Position numbers and translations under genes: made by a program. The notes beneath the pieces are model-generated. The model did no database searches and was not told the DNA's origin. It worked only from the letters and a program-made list of their open reading frames with translations. From NCBI RefSeq assembly GCF_023283985.1, contig NZ_JAKIKU010000016.1:29100-93099 (forward strand): a stretch of 64,000 bases of DNA, read 5' to 3'. This document shows, one piece after another, positions 34,416 to 43,275 of this stretch. Positions within the stretch are counted from its first letter, which is position 1; the number at the start of each line of letters is the position of its first letter. The DNA is from Shewanella electrodiphila. Its GTDB lineage: Bacteria > Pseudomonadota > Gammaproteobacteria > Enterobacterales > Shewanellaceae.

Positions 34416-35690
34416 ATGATGACTAAATTCAACAAGACACTTCTTGCAGTAGCGGTAACGCTAGCAAGCACACAATCAATGGCAGCTGGTTTTCAGTTAA
34501 ACAGCCAATCTGCAACTGGTATTGGCCGTGCGATGGCGGGTGATGCAATCATCGCTGATAACGCGTCAGTATTATCACGTAACCCTGCAGCTATGGCATT
34601 GTTTGACGAAAAAACACTTTCGATTGGTGCATCTTATGCTGATGTGAACGTTGAAGTTAGTGATGTCCAATATGACACTATCTTGGGTGGAACAAACCAT
34701 CTTGGAAGTATAGACAATGCAGCTGAAGCTAAGTTAATTCCTAACTTCTACTACATTAGCCCTATCAATGATAAATGGGCTTACGGTGTTGCTGCCTTCT
34801 CAAATTACGGCACAGGTACTGATCTTTCATCACTAAATAGTGGTCACGACTTCAATACCCCAATCGATTTATTGGGTAATACTGAAGTAACCACAATTAA
34901 CTTCAACGCTAGCGTGTCATACCGTATTAACGATTCATTAAGTTTAGGTTTAGGTCTTGATGCTGTATATGGTTCAGGAACATTAACACGTAACGGTAAT
35001 ATAGATATCGGTCTTGGTGACATGCCGCTAAATCTAGTTGACGTTGATGCTGACGGCTGGGCTGTTGGTGGTATCGTCGGTTTAGCTTATGAGTTTAACG
35101 AAAATAACAGAATTGGTTTGAGTTACCGTTATAGCCCACAAATGGAAGCTAGTGGCGACATCATGTATAACCCTTCTGTTTTGTTCCCACAAAACTTTGA
35201 CAGCATTGAAATTCCAATTGCCGATATCGCACAGCTTGCTGGTTTCCATCAGTTAACGGATAAGTTTGCTATTCATTACACCGCACAGTGGACTCAGTGG
35301 AGTTCATTTGACAACATCAGTGTTGTAGATGGTGATCTTGGCACTGCTAATGATGTTATCAAGCATTATAACTGGAAAGACTCTTGGTTCTTAAGCCTTG
35401 GTGCAACATACGATATCAATGAAACTTGGACAGTTCGTGCTGGTATAGCAAGTGATCAAGGCGTAGTTGGCGAAGTATCATCATTGTCAATTCCTGACTC
35501 AGACCGCATGTGGTATTCAGCAGGTTTCACTTATAACTTGAGTAATAAATCAAGCATTGATTTCGGTTACACTCTAGTTGCTGGTGAAAAGGTGCATGTT
35601 TTAGAAGATAGCGCACTAGTCGGTCAAGTGAGTGCTTATACAGAATCAGGCGCAAACTACTTCTCACTGCAATACAACCACACTTTCTAA
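34416..35690 (+). CDS. fadL: FadL-family outer-membrane long-chain fatty-acid porin
   Basis: Outer-membrane beta-barrel for uptake of hydrophobic compounds, chiefly long-chain fatty acids. The signal peptide is TLLAVAVTLASTQSMAA, and the mature protein begins GFQLNSQSATGIGRAMAGDAI, the FadL N-terminal hatch with the NPA motif in SRNPAAMALF. It ends in F (SLQYNHTF), as outer-membrane barrels do. The open frame reaches back to a TTG at 34353; the Met at 34416 (424 residues) leaves a normal signal peptide and is preferred. Control by FadR is likely from the upstream site. Confidence 0.93.
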   Translation: MMTKFNKTLLAVAVTLASTQSMAAGFQLNSQSATGIGRAMAGDAIIADNASVLSRNPAAMALFDEKTLSIGASYADVNVEVSDVQYDTILGGTNHLGSIDNAAEAKLIPNFYYISPINDKWAYGVAAFSNYGTGTDLSSLNSGHDFNTPIDLLGNTEVTTINFNASVSYRINDSLSLGLGLDAVYGSGTLTRNGNIDIGLGDMPLNLVDVDADGWAVGGIVGLAYEFNENNRIGLSYRYSPQMEASGDIMYNPSVLFPQNFDSIEIPIADIAQLAGFHQLTDKFAIHYTAQWTQWSSFDNISVVDGDLGTANDVIKHYNWKDSWFLSLGATYDINETWTVRAGIASDQGVVGEVSSLSIPDSDRMWYSAGFTYNLSNKSSIDFGYTLVAGEKVHVLEDSALVGQVSAYTESGANYFSLQYNHTF

Positions 35691-35722
35691 ATTAATCTAT
35701 TTAAACGTTTAATTTACTAGTT

Positions 35723-35755
35723 AAAAGCCGCCTATTTTATTAGGCGGCTTTTTTT
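35723..35755 (+). terminator. Terminator of fadL
   Basis: AAAAGCCGCCTA and TAGGCGGCTTTT with a 6-nt loop and a run of seven T, 33 bp after the stop. Confidence 0.9.
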
Positions 35756-35896
35756 GTCTAAATTCTCTCCAACGATTAATAACACAATCCCTATTAATAC
35801 AACATCCATTAGATTTTTCTCATAAATAGATTGCACAAGACAATAAAGTCTATTAGAATTTTCTTATGGATTGTTTTTCTATTGTTGGATAAGTTT

Positions 35897-36931
35897 ATGT
35901 GGCGCACACGTTCGATGTTAATTACGGTTTTATCAATTTCGCAAATCAGCATTTTTGCCCCATTGGCAATTGCGGCGCCCGAAACCATCCATATCCAACC
36001 GCAAAGGCATATTCCTTACCTTCAATTTGATGGGCAGATTGAAGCAATCAAAGCTGCCACGGTTTCTGCGCAAACTGCTGGGCGAATTCTTAAACTTAAC
36101 TATGATGTAAATGATACTGTCCCAGAAGGCGCTGCTTTACTTGAAATAACCAGTAAAGAGCAAGGCGCTGGACTTGCGGCTGCTGAAGCTGAACTTGCAC
36201 AAGCCAAAGCGAGAAATATTGAATCTCAAGCCCAGTTCAAGCGTTATCAAGAGCTGTTTCCCAAGGGCGCGATTTCTAAAGGTGCTATGGACGAGGCGAC
36301 AGCTAACTCTGCCTCAAGTTTACAAGCCGTATCAGCTGCTAAAGCCAAGTTAATTCAAGCCAATGAAACCTTAAACTACACCACGGTTAATGCCCCTTTT
36401 AGCGGCCGGGTTACCCAGCGTTTTGTTGAGCAAGGCGAAACCGTCACTGTTGGCCAAGCCCTATATGCTGGTTACTCTACCGACAATATGCGTGCGATCT
36501 TTCAACTGCCGCAGCAATATCGACAACTCGTCGATGCTAACGCAAATATTACCGTTGAGCTTAACTCTGGCTTGCGTATTAGCTCCACTGATATCAATCC
36601 ATATGTGTTCTTACAAACTGCAAGTCAAAGCTACCAAGTACGTATTAACCTACCACAAACAGACGCCGCTCTCTCGCCAGGTGAATGGGTAAAAGTAATG
36701 ATTGCCGATACAACAACAGATCAACTTATCATTCCACATTCTGCGGTCTTTCAACGAGGCGACTACACCGCCGTATTTCGTCAGAAAAATGATAAGTTCG
36801 TGCAAACACAAGTTAGATTACGCCAAATCGACAATCAACAATATGTTGTCGAAGCGGGTTTAATTGCGGGTGATAAGATTATTAAGCGCGCCACTAAGTA
36901 CCTACTCAACACCGAAAAATCAGGCGAGTAA
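35897..36931 (+). CDS. RND efflux periplasmic adaptor (membrane fusion protein)
   Basis: Periplasmic adaptor of a tripartite efflux system. A signal-like N-terminus ends at APLAIAA; the lipoyl half-motifs are IEAIKAATVSAQTAGRILKLNYDVNDTV and FSGRVTQRFVEQGETVTVGQAL, flanking a helical hairpin with Ala/Gln-rich heptads (about 85-150). The open frame extends upstream to a TTG at 35831, but ATG at 35897 with GGATAAG seven bases upstream is preferred (344 residues). The stop is 4 bp before the permease start. Confidence 0.9.
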   Translation: MWRTRSMLITVLSISQISIFAPLAIAAPETIHIQPQRHIPYLQFDGQIEAIKAATVSAQTAGRILKLNYDVNDTVPEGAALLEITSKEQGAGLAAAEAELAQAKARNIESQAQFKRYQELFPKGAISKGAMDEATANSASSLQAVSAAKAKLIQANETLNYTTVNAPFSGRVTQRFVEQGETVTVGQALYAGYSTDNMRAIFQLPQQYRQLVDANANITVELNSGLRISSTDINPYVFLQTASQSYQVRINLPQTDAALSPGEWVKVMIADTTTDQLIIPHSAVFQRGDYTAVFRQKNDKFVQTQVRLRQIDNQQYVVEAGLIAGDKIIKRATKYLLNTEKSGE

Positions 36932-36935
36932 TATC

Positions 36936-39900
36936 ATGACTGAACCTACTACTCTTGGCATTTCAGGTAAAATTGCAAAAGCCTTCCAATCAAGTGCTAT
37001 CACGCCATTGTTGGCTCTTTTAGCGCTTTTATTAGGCTTATTTGCCATCATAGTCACGCCTAAAGAAGAAGAACCACAAATAGACGTTACTTTTGCTGAT
37101 GTTTATATTCCTTATGTTGGCGCCACACCTGAAGAAGTGTCTAGACAGGTCACATTACCCGCTGAAAAGATTATTTCTGAACTTAAAGGAATCGACACCT
37201 TATATTCCTTTTCGATGAATGACGGTGCGCTCATCATCGCAGTGTTTGATGTGGGCGTTGCTCGCGATCACGCCATTGTTAATTTATACAACCAACTGCA
37301 ATCAAACCAAGATAAGTTTAATCAAGCTGCAGGCATTGGCACACCTTTAATCAAACCTCGCGGTATCGATGATGTACCAATTGTAGGCTTAACCCTTTGG
37401 TCGAAAGATCCTAATGTGAATGCTGAAGATTTAACCATTGTCGCCACTGAACTTGAAAATGAATTTAAGCGAGTTAAAGGCACTCGAGAAATTTACTCGA
37501 TGGGACGCCAAGAGCTGGCGGTAAATGTTCGACTTGATCCACTTAAAATGAACCACTATGGCGTGAGCTTTTCAGAGTTAACACACGTCCTCACTGATAA
37601 TAATCAAATATCCATGCCTGGTGACTTAATCCAGCAGAATCAACTCATCAAGGTTCAAACTGGTCAGTTCCTTCAGAGCATTGAAGATGTGAGCCAATTG
37701 ATTGTTAAAGTTAGCCAAGTCAATAACCAAGCAAACCCTGTGTATTTATCAGATATTGCTGACATCAGCTTACAAGCTGATACTGCAACCGATAACGTTT
37801 GGCATGTTGATTCATCAGGCACCTACCCAGCTGTCACGATTGCCATTGGTAAACAAGGTGGCGAAAACGCGGTGGAGATCACTGAGCAAATCATGACACG
37901 CCTTGCCAAGGTCGATAATCTATTAATTCCAGACAATGTTGAAGTAACTGTTTCAAGAAACTATGGTGAAACCGCAGGTAATAAAGCCAATACGCTCATC
38001 CTAAAACTCATGTTTGCCACGATGGCTGTTGTGCTATTGGTATTAATCACCATGGGCAAGCGTGAAGCCCTAGTGGTCGGTATCGCAATTATCGTCACCT
38101 TAGCCATGACATTATTTGCATCGTGGGCATGGGGTTTTACCCTTAATCGAATATCCTTATTTGCGTTAATATTTTCCATCGGGATTTTGGTCGACGATGC
38201 CATTGTGGTGGTCGAAAATATTCACCGACACATGGCAATGGGGACTAAAGACTTTAAAACACTGATACCTCTTGCAGTTGATGAAGTCGGCGGGCCGACG
38301 ATTCTAGCCACCTTTACTGTTATTGCTGCACTTATGCCTATGGCGTTCGTTTCTGGTCTTATGGGGCCTTATATGAGCCCTATTCCGATAAATTCCAGTA
38401 TGGGTATGTTGATCTCATTAGTCGTCGCATTTGTCGTCACACCTTGGTTGAGTTTAAAACTGCTCAGACACAGTCATTCAGATCAACAAGACAATTCAGA
38501 TGTTACCGTATCAAGTTCGGCTACATCTGATACAAAACAAGCGGCTCGTCAGACACAATTAAATTCAGGTCAACAAGACAATTCAGGTGTTACCGCATCA
38601 AGTTCGGCTACATCTGATACAAAACAAGCGGATAGTCAGACACCATTAAAGCCACTGTCACAGTCACATAATACTGACGATAAACTACAGGGTTTATTTA
38701 CACGATTAATGACACCGTTTCTCATAGGTAGCAAAGCGCGTTTAGCCCGCTTTGGCTTAACAGGTGCCATTTTATTACTAATTGCTATCGCTGTAGCACT
38801 GCCAGTTGGCCAGGCTGTGATTTTAAAAATGCTGCCATTTGATAATAAGTCTGAGTTTCAAGTGTTGGTGGATATGCCCGAAGGTACCCCAGTGGAGCAA
38901 ACTCAGCGAGTCCTTAAAGACTTAAGTGACTACTTGCTCAGCGTAGATGAAGTTGAACATCTACAACTTTATGCTGGTACTCACGCACCAATAAACTTCA
39001 ATGGCCTTGTCAGACATTATTTTATGCGACAAAGCCAAGAGTTGGGTGATATCCAAGTAAACCTTGTCGACAAATCAGATAGAAGTAGAGATAGCCACGA
39101 AATCGCAACCTCAGTTCGCGATAAACTGCATGAGATAGCTAAACCCTATCAAGCCAATATTAAAATTGTTGAAGTGCCACCTGGACCACCTGTGTGGTCA
39201 CCGATTTTGGCAGAGGTTTATGCCCCCACGACTGAATTGCGTGAGCAAACCGCCAAAGCATTAGAGCAACGCTTTAAGCAAACTGAACATGTGGTCGATG
39301 TGGATATTTATCTGCCCAGTGATGCGGCGCACTGGCGCTTAAATATTGATAGAAGCAAGGCGCAATTATTGGGTCTTCAATACTCTCAAATTGTCAATAC
39401 CATCGCCACTGCGGTAGAAGGTGCAGATGTGAGTTATTTGCATAATAAAGATTATCAATTGCCGATCCCAATTAGATTACAGGCAAGCGAAGAATCTAAG
39501 CTTAATTTACAACAGATATTGTCATTAAGATTGACCAATGCCGAAGGAACAAGCATTAGCTTAAGCGACCTTGTATCAATTGAGCACGGCAACATCAATA
39601 CCCCGGTCATCCACAAAAACATGGTGCCTATGATTATGGTGGTTGCTGATATGGCAGGGCCAACAGATAGCCCACTTTACGGCATGTTCAGCATGTTTGC
39701 AGGCATAGAAGATGATAATGACTCCGGCGTTAACCCTTACCCAATTAAACAGCATTTGATTAATCAACCCGATGGCTTAGATGAAGTGGCCATTTTATGG
39801 GATGGTGAATGGAAAATTACCTATGAAACCTTCAGAGATATGGGAATTGCCTATGCCATTGGGATGATAGCGATTTACTTGTTGGTTGTGGGCCACTTTA

Positions 39901-40322
39901 AGTCCTATATCGTTCCTTTAGTGATTATGGCGCCTATTCCGCTGACTATTATTGGCGTGATGCCGGGCCATGCTTTATTGGGCGCTCATTTCACCGCCCC
40001 GTCAATGATTGGCATGATTGCCCTTGCCGGGATCATCGTACGGAATTCGATTTTACTCGTTGATTTCATCAATTTAGAAACAGCCAAAGGTGTGCCGCTG
40101 GAACAAGCAGTTATTCAGTCAGGCGCTGTGCGGGCAAAACCCATTATGTTGACTGCATTTGCAGCCATGATCGGTGCCCTATTTATCATTGATGACCCTA
40201 TCTTTAATGGTCTAGCTATCAGTCTGATTTTCGGGATTTTTATATCCAGTATTTTAACTCTGGTGGTTATTCCAATTCTGTATTACAGCGTAATGAAAAA
40301 TAAACAATTTATACAAGAATAA
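36936..40322 (+). CDS. RND-family efflux permease
   Basis: Proton-driven inner-membrane pump of the HAE1/AcrB superfamily, 1128 residues and 12 expected membrane helices. Seen: N-terminal helix (about 20-40), then PQIDVTFADVYIPYVGATPEEVSRQV (porter domain), FSIGILVDDAIVVVENIHRH in helix 4 with the Asp pair used for proton transfer, and APSMIGMIALAGIIVRNSILLVDF in the second half. It is about 80 residues longer than usual because of a hydrophilic Ser/Gln/Asp insert (about 510-580) that contains an 87-bp tandem duplication. The frame extends upstream into the adaptor gene; ATG at 36936 is preferred. No outer-membrane factor gene is adjacent. Confidence 0.93.
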   Translation: MTEPTTLGISGKIAKAFQSSAITPLLALLALLLGLFAIIVTPKEEEPQIDVTFADVYIPYVGATPEEVSRQVTLPAEKIISELKGIDTLYSFSMNDGALIIAVFDVGVARDHAIVNLYNQLQSNQDKFNQAAGIGTPLIKPRGIDDVPIVGLTLWSKDPNVNAEDLTIVATELENEFKRVKGTREIYSMGRQELAVNVRLDPLKMNHYGVSFSELTHVLTDNNQISMPGDLIQQNQLIKVQTGQFLQSIEDVSQLIVKVSQVNNQANPVYLSDIADISLQADTATDNVWHVDSSGTYPAVTIAIGKQGGENAVEITEQIMTRLAKVDNLLIPDNVEVTVSRNYGETAGNKANTLILKLMFATMAVVLLVLITMGKREALVVGIAIIVTLAMTLFASWAWGFTLNRISLFALIFSIGILVDDAIVVVENIHRHMAMGTKDFKTLIPLAVDEVGGPTILATFTVIAALMPMAFVSGLMGPYMSPIPINSSMGMLISLVVAFVVTPWLSLKLLRHSHSDQQDNSDVTVSSSATSDTKQAARQTQLNSGQQDNSGVTASSSATSDTKQADSQTPLKPLSQSHNTDDKLQGLFTRLMTPFLIGSKARLARFGLTGAILLLIAIAVALPVGQAVILKMLPFDNKSEFQVLVDMPEGTPVEQTQRVLKDLSDYLLSVDEVEHLQLYAGTHAPINFNGLVRHYFMRQSQELGDIQVNLVDKSDRSRDSHEIATSVRDKLHEIAKPYQANIKIVEVPPGPPVWSPILAEVYAPTTELREQTAKALEQRFKQTEHVVDVDIYLPSDAAHWRLNIDRSKAQLLGLQYSQIVNTIATAVEGADVSYLHNKDYQLPIPIRLQASEESKLNLQQILSLRLTNAEGTSISLSDLVSIEHGNINTPVIHKNMVPMIMVVADMAGPTDSPLYGMFSMFAGIEDDNDSGVNPYPIKQHLINQPDGLDEVAILWDGEWKITYETFRDMGIAYAIGMIAIYLLVVGHFKSYIVPLVIMAPIPLTIIGVMPGHALLGAHFTAPSMIGMIALAGIIVRNSILLVDFINLETAKGVPLEQAVIQSGAVRAKPIMLTAFAAMIGALFIIDDPIFNGLAISLIFGIFISSILTLVVIPILYYSVMKNKQFIQE
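38476..38649 (+). repeat. 87-bp tandem duplication within the RND permease gene
   Basis: Two consecutive 87-bp copies (29 codons) encode near-identical segments QQDNSDVTVSSSATSDTKQA and QQDNSGVTASSSATSDTKQA in a cytosolic loop. In frame and recent, with few differences. Confidence 0.85.
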
Positions 40323-40345
40323 ACAAGGTATTTAAGGAGATTCAC

Positions 40346-40564
40346 ATGTCTTTAGAAAGAGTTATTATGGCATTTGCCGGTTTTATGGTGTTGTTGTCAT
40401 TAGCATTAACAGCTTGGCTAGATCATAACTTTATCTGGCTAACCGTGTTTGTTGGCGCTAATCTATTACAAAGTGCCTTCACTGGCTTTTGCCCAGCTGC
40501 AATGCTGTTTAAAAAGCTAGGTGTCAAAACGGCCACTGAATTAGCAATTCTACAAAAAGAATAA
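40346..40564 (+). CDS. DUF2892 (YgaP-like) membrane protein
   Basis: A 72-residue protein with two hydrophobic segments (about 5-24 and 28-44) and the DUF2892 ending FTGFCPAAMLFKKLGVK. It corresponds to the C-terminal membrane hairpin of E. coli YgaP, whose rhodanese domain is encoded here by the next gene. Strong ribosome site (AAGGAG). Probably cotranscribed with the RND pair (24 bp upstream) and the rhodanese (11 bp downstream). Confidence 0.88.
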   Translation: MSLERVIMAFAGFMVLLSLALTAWLDHNFIWLTVFVGANLLQSAFTGFCPAAMLFKKLGVKTATELAILQKE

Positions 40565-40575
40565 AAGGAACGCCT

Positions 40576-40962
40576 GTGCAACAACGACACTCTCGCTTTT
40601 TTGATCAAACAGCATTACTGGTTATTGGCTGCTTAGCATTGATGTTTTCAGCTATTTCAAGTGCTGAAGATAAGGTTCCAAGTGTGGCTTGGGATAAAAT
40701 TAATGCTGGAGCGATACTGCTTGATGTCCGCACTGAACAAGAGTTTGCAGCAGGACATTTAGAAGGGGCTATCAATATCCCTTTTGAAGTGGTGCTAAAC
40801 AAATTAACCGAGCAAAAGCTGTCAAAAGATACGTCAATCGTACTCTATTGTCGTAGTGGAAGACGCAGTGGCATTGCCACTGCAGAACTGGTCAAAGCAG
40901 GTTTTACTCAAAGCTATAATGGCGGTGGATTTGAAATGTTGCGCGCACATGAGACTAATTAA
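40576..40962 (+). CDS. Exported rhodanese-like sulfurtransferase
   Basis: A 128-residue rhodanese domain protein. The active-site loop is CRSGRRSG with the catalytic Cys at about 95, and LLDVRTEQEFAAGHLEGAINIP is the typical entry. An N-terminal hydrophobic segment (about 11-29) ending AISSA predicts export to the periplasm, like PspE. GTG start with AAAGGA upstream. Together with the DUF2892 gene it forms a split version of YgaP. It may handle sulfane sulfur or persulfides; inferred only. Confidence 0.88.
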   Translation: MQQRHSRFFDQTALLVIGCLALMFSAISSAEDKVPSVAWDKINAGAILLDVRTEQEFAAGHLEGAINIPFEVVLNKLTEQKLSKDTSIVLYCRSGRRSGIATAELVKAGFTQSYNGGGFEMLRAHETN

Positions 40963-41014
40963 CCTCGTTAACTGATCCCCACAACGAACTCAATATTGGT
41001 ATCTATTTGTGACA

Positions 41015-41043
41015 CAAAAAAGCCTCATTGATGAGGCTTTTTT
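41015..41043. terminator. Terminator after the rhodanese gene
   Basis: AAAAAAGCCTCAT with ATGAGGCTTTTTT, a nearly loop-free perfect stem with T-runs on both strands, between convergent genes. Confidence 0.85.
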
Positions 41044-41120
41044 AATGTCTAACTCTTTATCACTCAATACTCGTGAACCCAATTTATTTGTATAACCGAA
41101 CATAAATGGTAGCACTGATG

Positions 41121-41582
41121 CTAAAGGACTTTAACCATCGGAATACAGGCAAGATCGATCCCTCTAGGAGAATGCCAAACAGACTGATTATGACCTTCAA
41201 AACCACAACTTCTGTAGAATGCGGCTGCATTTAACGTGGCATCCAACCTCAGTTCTTTACAGTTTACTCGCCTTGCTTGAGCTTCTAGATGCTTAAGCAT
41301 TCGCTTACCTAAGCCTTTACCGAAAGACTCAGGGCGAACAAATATGGCATCGACCATACCGTTATCAACATCAAGCATACCAACACCAACCACTTTGTTT
41401 TCGATTTCAGAAACAAAACCATATTTTGCGAATGCATGAGCAAACTCTGTCGGTAACTCTCCATCTGTCCACTTAGTCAATATATCATCGCTATAGTGGC
41501 CTTTGCATTGTGATAAAATCGCCAGATTACGAATTTCAAATGCGTCTGGAGCATCGTCAATGGTTGCCTTTCGAATATGCAT
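41121..41582 (-). CDS. GNAT-family N-acetyltransferase
   Basis: A 153-residue GNAT protein with the acetyl-CoA motif VRPESFGKGLGKRMLKHLEAQA (about 84-105) and RLDATLNAAAFYRSCGFEGH at the C-terminus. The substrate is unknown. The frame begins with GTG at 41588, but GGAG five bases before the ATG at 41582 favours the latter. Stands alone. Confidence 0.88.
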   Translation of the reverse strand: MHIRKATIDDAPDAFEIRNLAILSQCKGHYSDDILTKWTDGELPTEFAHAFAKYGFVSEIENKVVGVGMLDVDNGMVDAIFVRPESFGKGLGKRMLKHLEAQARRVNCKELRLDATLNAAAFYRSCGFEGHNQSVWHSPRGIDLACIPMVKVL

Positions 41583-41724
41583 AATCACTCCATCTAAAAA
41601 GGTTTATTAGACATTAATGATTATACTTTTGAAAAACAACACCAAAGACGATTTGATTTAATCATTTCAGAACAAAACTTCAAAGACCTAAGTAACTTCA
41701 ATAACTGTATTCAATTCACCACAT

Positions 41725-42300
41725 TCAGCTAGCGACTTTTACTTTCTCGATGCTATCGGCTATTTCCATAAAGCTAGGATTAAGGCTCACATCGATCGGG
41801 AGTTTTAATTTTCGCACGATATCATTTGCTGAAATAAGTCCCCGAATCACATCTCGTTGCTCATCGACAACCAAACAATGCTGATGCTGAGAATGTTTAA
41901 GCGTATCAATCACATCACAAATGCGCGCTTTTGAAAGTTCTTGGTAATCAATGGCTTTTAAGGCATCTTTTGGCAGCATGAAGTCGGACAATAATAACTG
42001 CTCCCTTGGGAAGCCTTGTGCGACATGTTTTTGCATTTCTTGGCTATGAAGCATTTGCAAACTGACTAAGCCCATAAAGTGGCCTTTTTCATCAATCACT
42101 ATTTTGAGCCTAACATGGGATTGTTTCATCAAATGTTCAACATCGACAGCTGCGGTGTTCATTTTAATGACTAAAGGTTTGAGGGTTTTAAAATCGGTGA
42201 AAACTGCAGAGGCGGCAGAGAATATATTGATATGCTCAGCCACTTCTGGCCGAGCGAGTAGATCTATTTTTTCAATAGTTTTTAACGATAGCGTCTTCAT
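41725..42300 (-). CDS. CBS-domain protein
   Basis: A 191-residue protein with two CBS motifs (about 35-95 with VDEKGHFMGLVS-like features, and about 120-180 with QHCLVVDEQRDVIRGLISANDIVRKL). CBS pairs bind adenine nucleotides and often act as sensors; no catalytic domain is fused. The start at 42300 has AAGGA upstream; the longer frame to 42339 has no ribosome site. The function is unknown. Confidence 0.85.
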   Translation of the reverse strand: MKTLSLKTIEKIDLLARPEVAEHINIFSAASAVFTDFKTLKPLVIKMNTAAVDVEHLMKQSHVRLKIVIDEKGHFMGLVSLQMLHSQEMQKHVAQGFPREQLLLSDFMLPKDALKAIDYQELSKARICDVIDTLKHSQHQHCLVVDEQRDVIRGLISANDIVRKLKLPIDVSLNPSFMEIADSIEKVKVAS

Positions 42301-42399
42301 TGTCACATCCTTCATAGACTGTTCTAATACAAATCCCAATTTGTTATCGAGTCTATTCTGGTTGCTTCAACTTTTACCCGTTAAACATATCTTGTAAAA

Positions 42400-42594
42400 A
42401 CATATTTTGTAAAAACAGAGTCAGTAAAGATATTGAGAACTATATATATAACCTTCTGAAACCGCTGTTTAAAACGGTCATAGCCGTAAAAGTTATTATA
42501 TTAGCCATTTTTAAAATGGCGCACGTCGTTATAACTAAGGCAAGGTTACTAAGACTTGGTAACCTACAAATTATAGTCCATATTTAGTTTGCTG
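42400..42594. other. Intergenic stretch with several small hairpins
   Basis: Between the CBS and yaeQ genes. Contains the perfect palindrome GCCATTTTTAAAATGGC (42504-42520), AGGTTAC/GTAACCT (about 42543-42565), and an imperfect ACCGCTGTTTAAAACGGT. No open frame of note. Could hold a regulator site or a small RNA; not identified. Confidence 0.35.
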
Positions 42595-43131
42595 TTACTT
42601 TAACTGCTCAGGTTGGATCATCAAACTGTTAGCGTCATCAGACAGCCAAATCTCGCCATCACTGATGCTCACTTGAATCTTCATGCTGCGCGCGACAAAC
42701 ACTTCCATAGCTTTAACACTATCTTCATCAATATTAAATACTGACAGGTTCTTATAGCGTTGAAGCGCCTGTTCATTTTGCTGCCACCAGATAGGTACAC
42801 TGCGACCCGCATATGTGATTAATTGCACTTGCTTTGAACGGCCGCACGCTTTGCGTAGCCATTTTTCATCAGCTTGACCAAATTCAATCCAAAGCATGAT
42901 TTCATCTGAAAGACTCTTTTCCCATAGCTCTGGCTCATCATCAACACAAAGGCCTTTGCTGAACTGCAAAGCGTCTGAGGCATTCATAATAAACGCAAGA
43001 ATTCTTACCATCATACGGCTATCAGTTTCTGAAGGATGCTGAGCAATCGTTAATTGATGGTCAGCATAGTAATTTCTGTCCATATCAGCAATTTGAAGTG
43101 CAGCTTTAAAGACGGTAGCTTTAGGCGCCAT
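42595..43131 (-). CDS. yaeQ: YaeQ family protein
   Basis: A 178-residue cytosolic protein of the YaeQ family, whose fold is related to PD-(D/E)XK nucleases but whose function is not settled. Diagnostic parts: MAPKATVFKAALQIADMDRN, AQHPSETDSRMMVRILAF, FSKGLCVDDEPELW and IWWQQNEQALQRYKNLSVF, which follow E. coli YaeQ closely. The start at 43131 matches the E. coli N-terminus and is chosen over the 5-codon longer frame. Confidence 0.93.
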   Translation of the reverse strand: MAPKATVFKAALQIADMDRNYYADHQLTIAQHPSETDSRMMVRILAFIMNASDALQFSKGLCVDDEPELWEKSLSDEIMLWIEFGQADEKWLRKACGRSKQVQLITYAGRSVPIWWQQNEQALQRYKNLSVFNIDEDSVKAMEVFVARSMKIQVSISDGEIWLSDDANSLMIQPEQLK

Positions 43132-43149
43132 GAGGGTTCCAGTCAAATA

Positions 43150-43195
43150 AAAAAACCGAGTTTATACTGTTTAACTTCAGTATGAAACTCGGTTT
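43150..43195 (-). terminator. Strong terminator of the CysG-like gene
   Basis: AAACCGAGTTTATACTG pairs with CAGTATGAAACTCGGTTT (one bulge); on the minus strand it is followed by a run of T. It lies about 80 bp beyond the stop of the precorrin-2 dehydrogenase gene. Confidence 0.85.
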
Positions 43196-43275
43196 ATGAT
43201 AAGCGGTTATCAAACAGACCTTATTTTACCACTCTCGGCATCAATTTTATAAAAATGAACTCAATCAGGTTAATA

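Noticed and set aside
36864..36935. Upstream extension of the RND permease
   Set aside because: It overlaps the adaptor gene and has no ribosome site; ATG at 36936 follows the adaptor stop directly.
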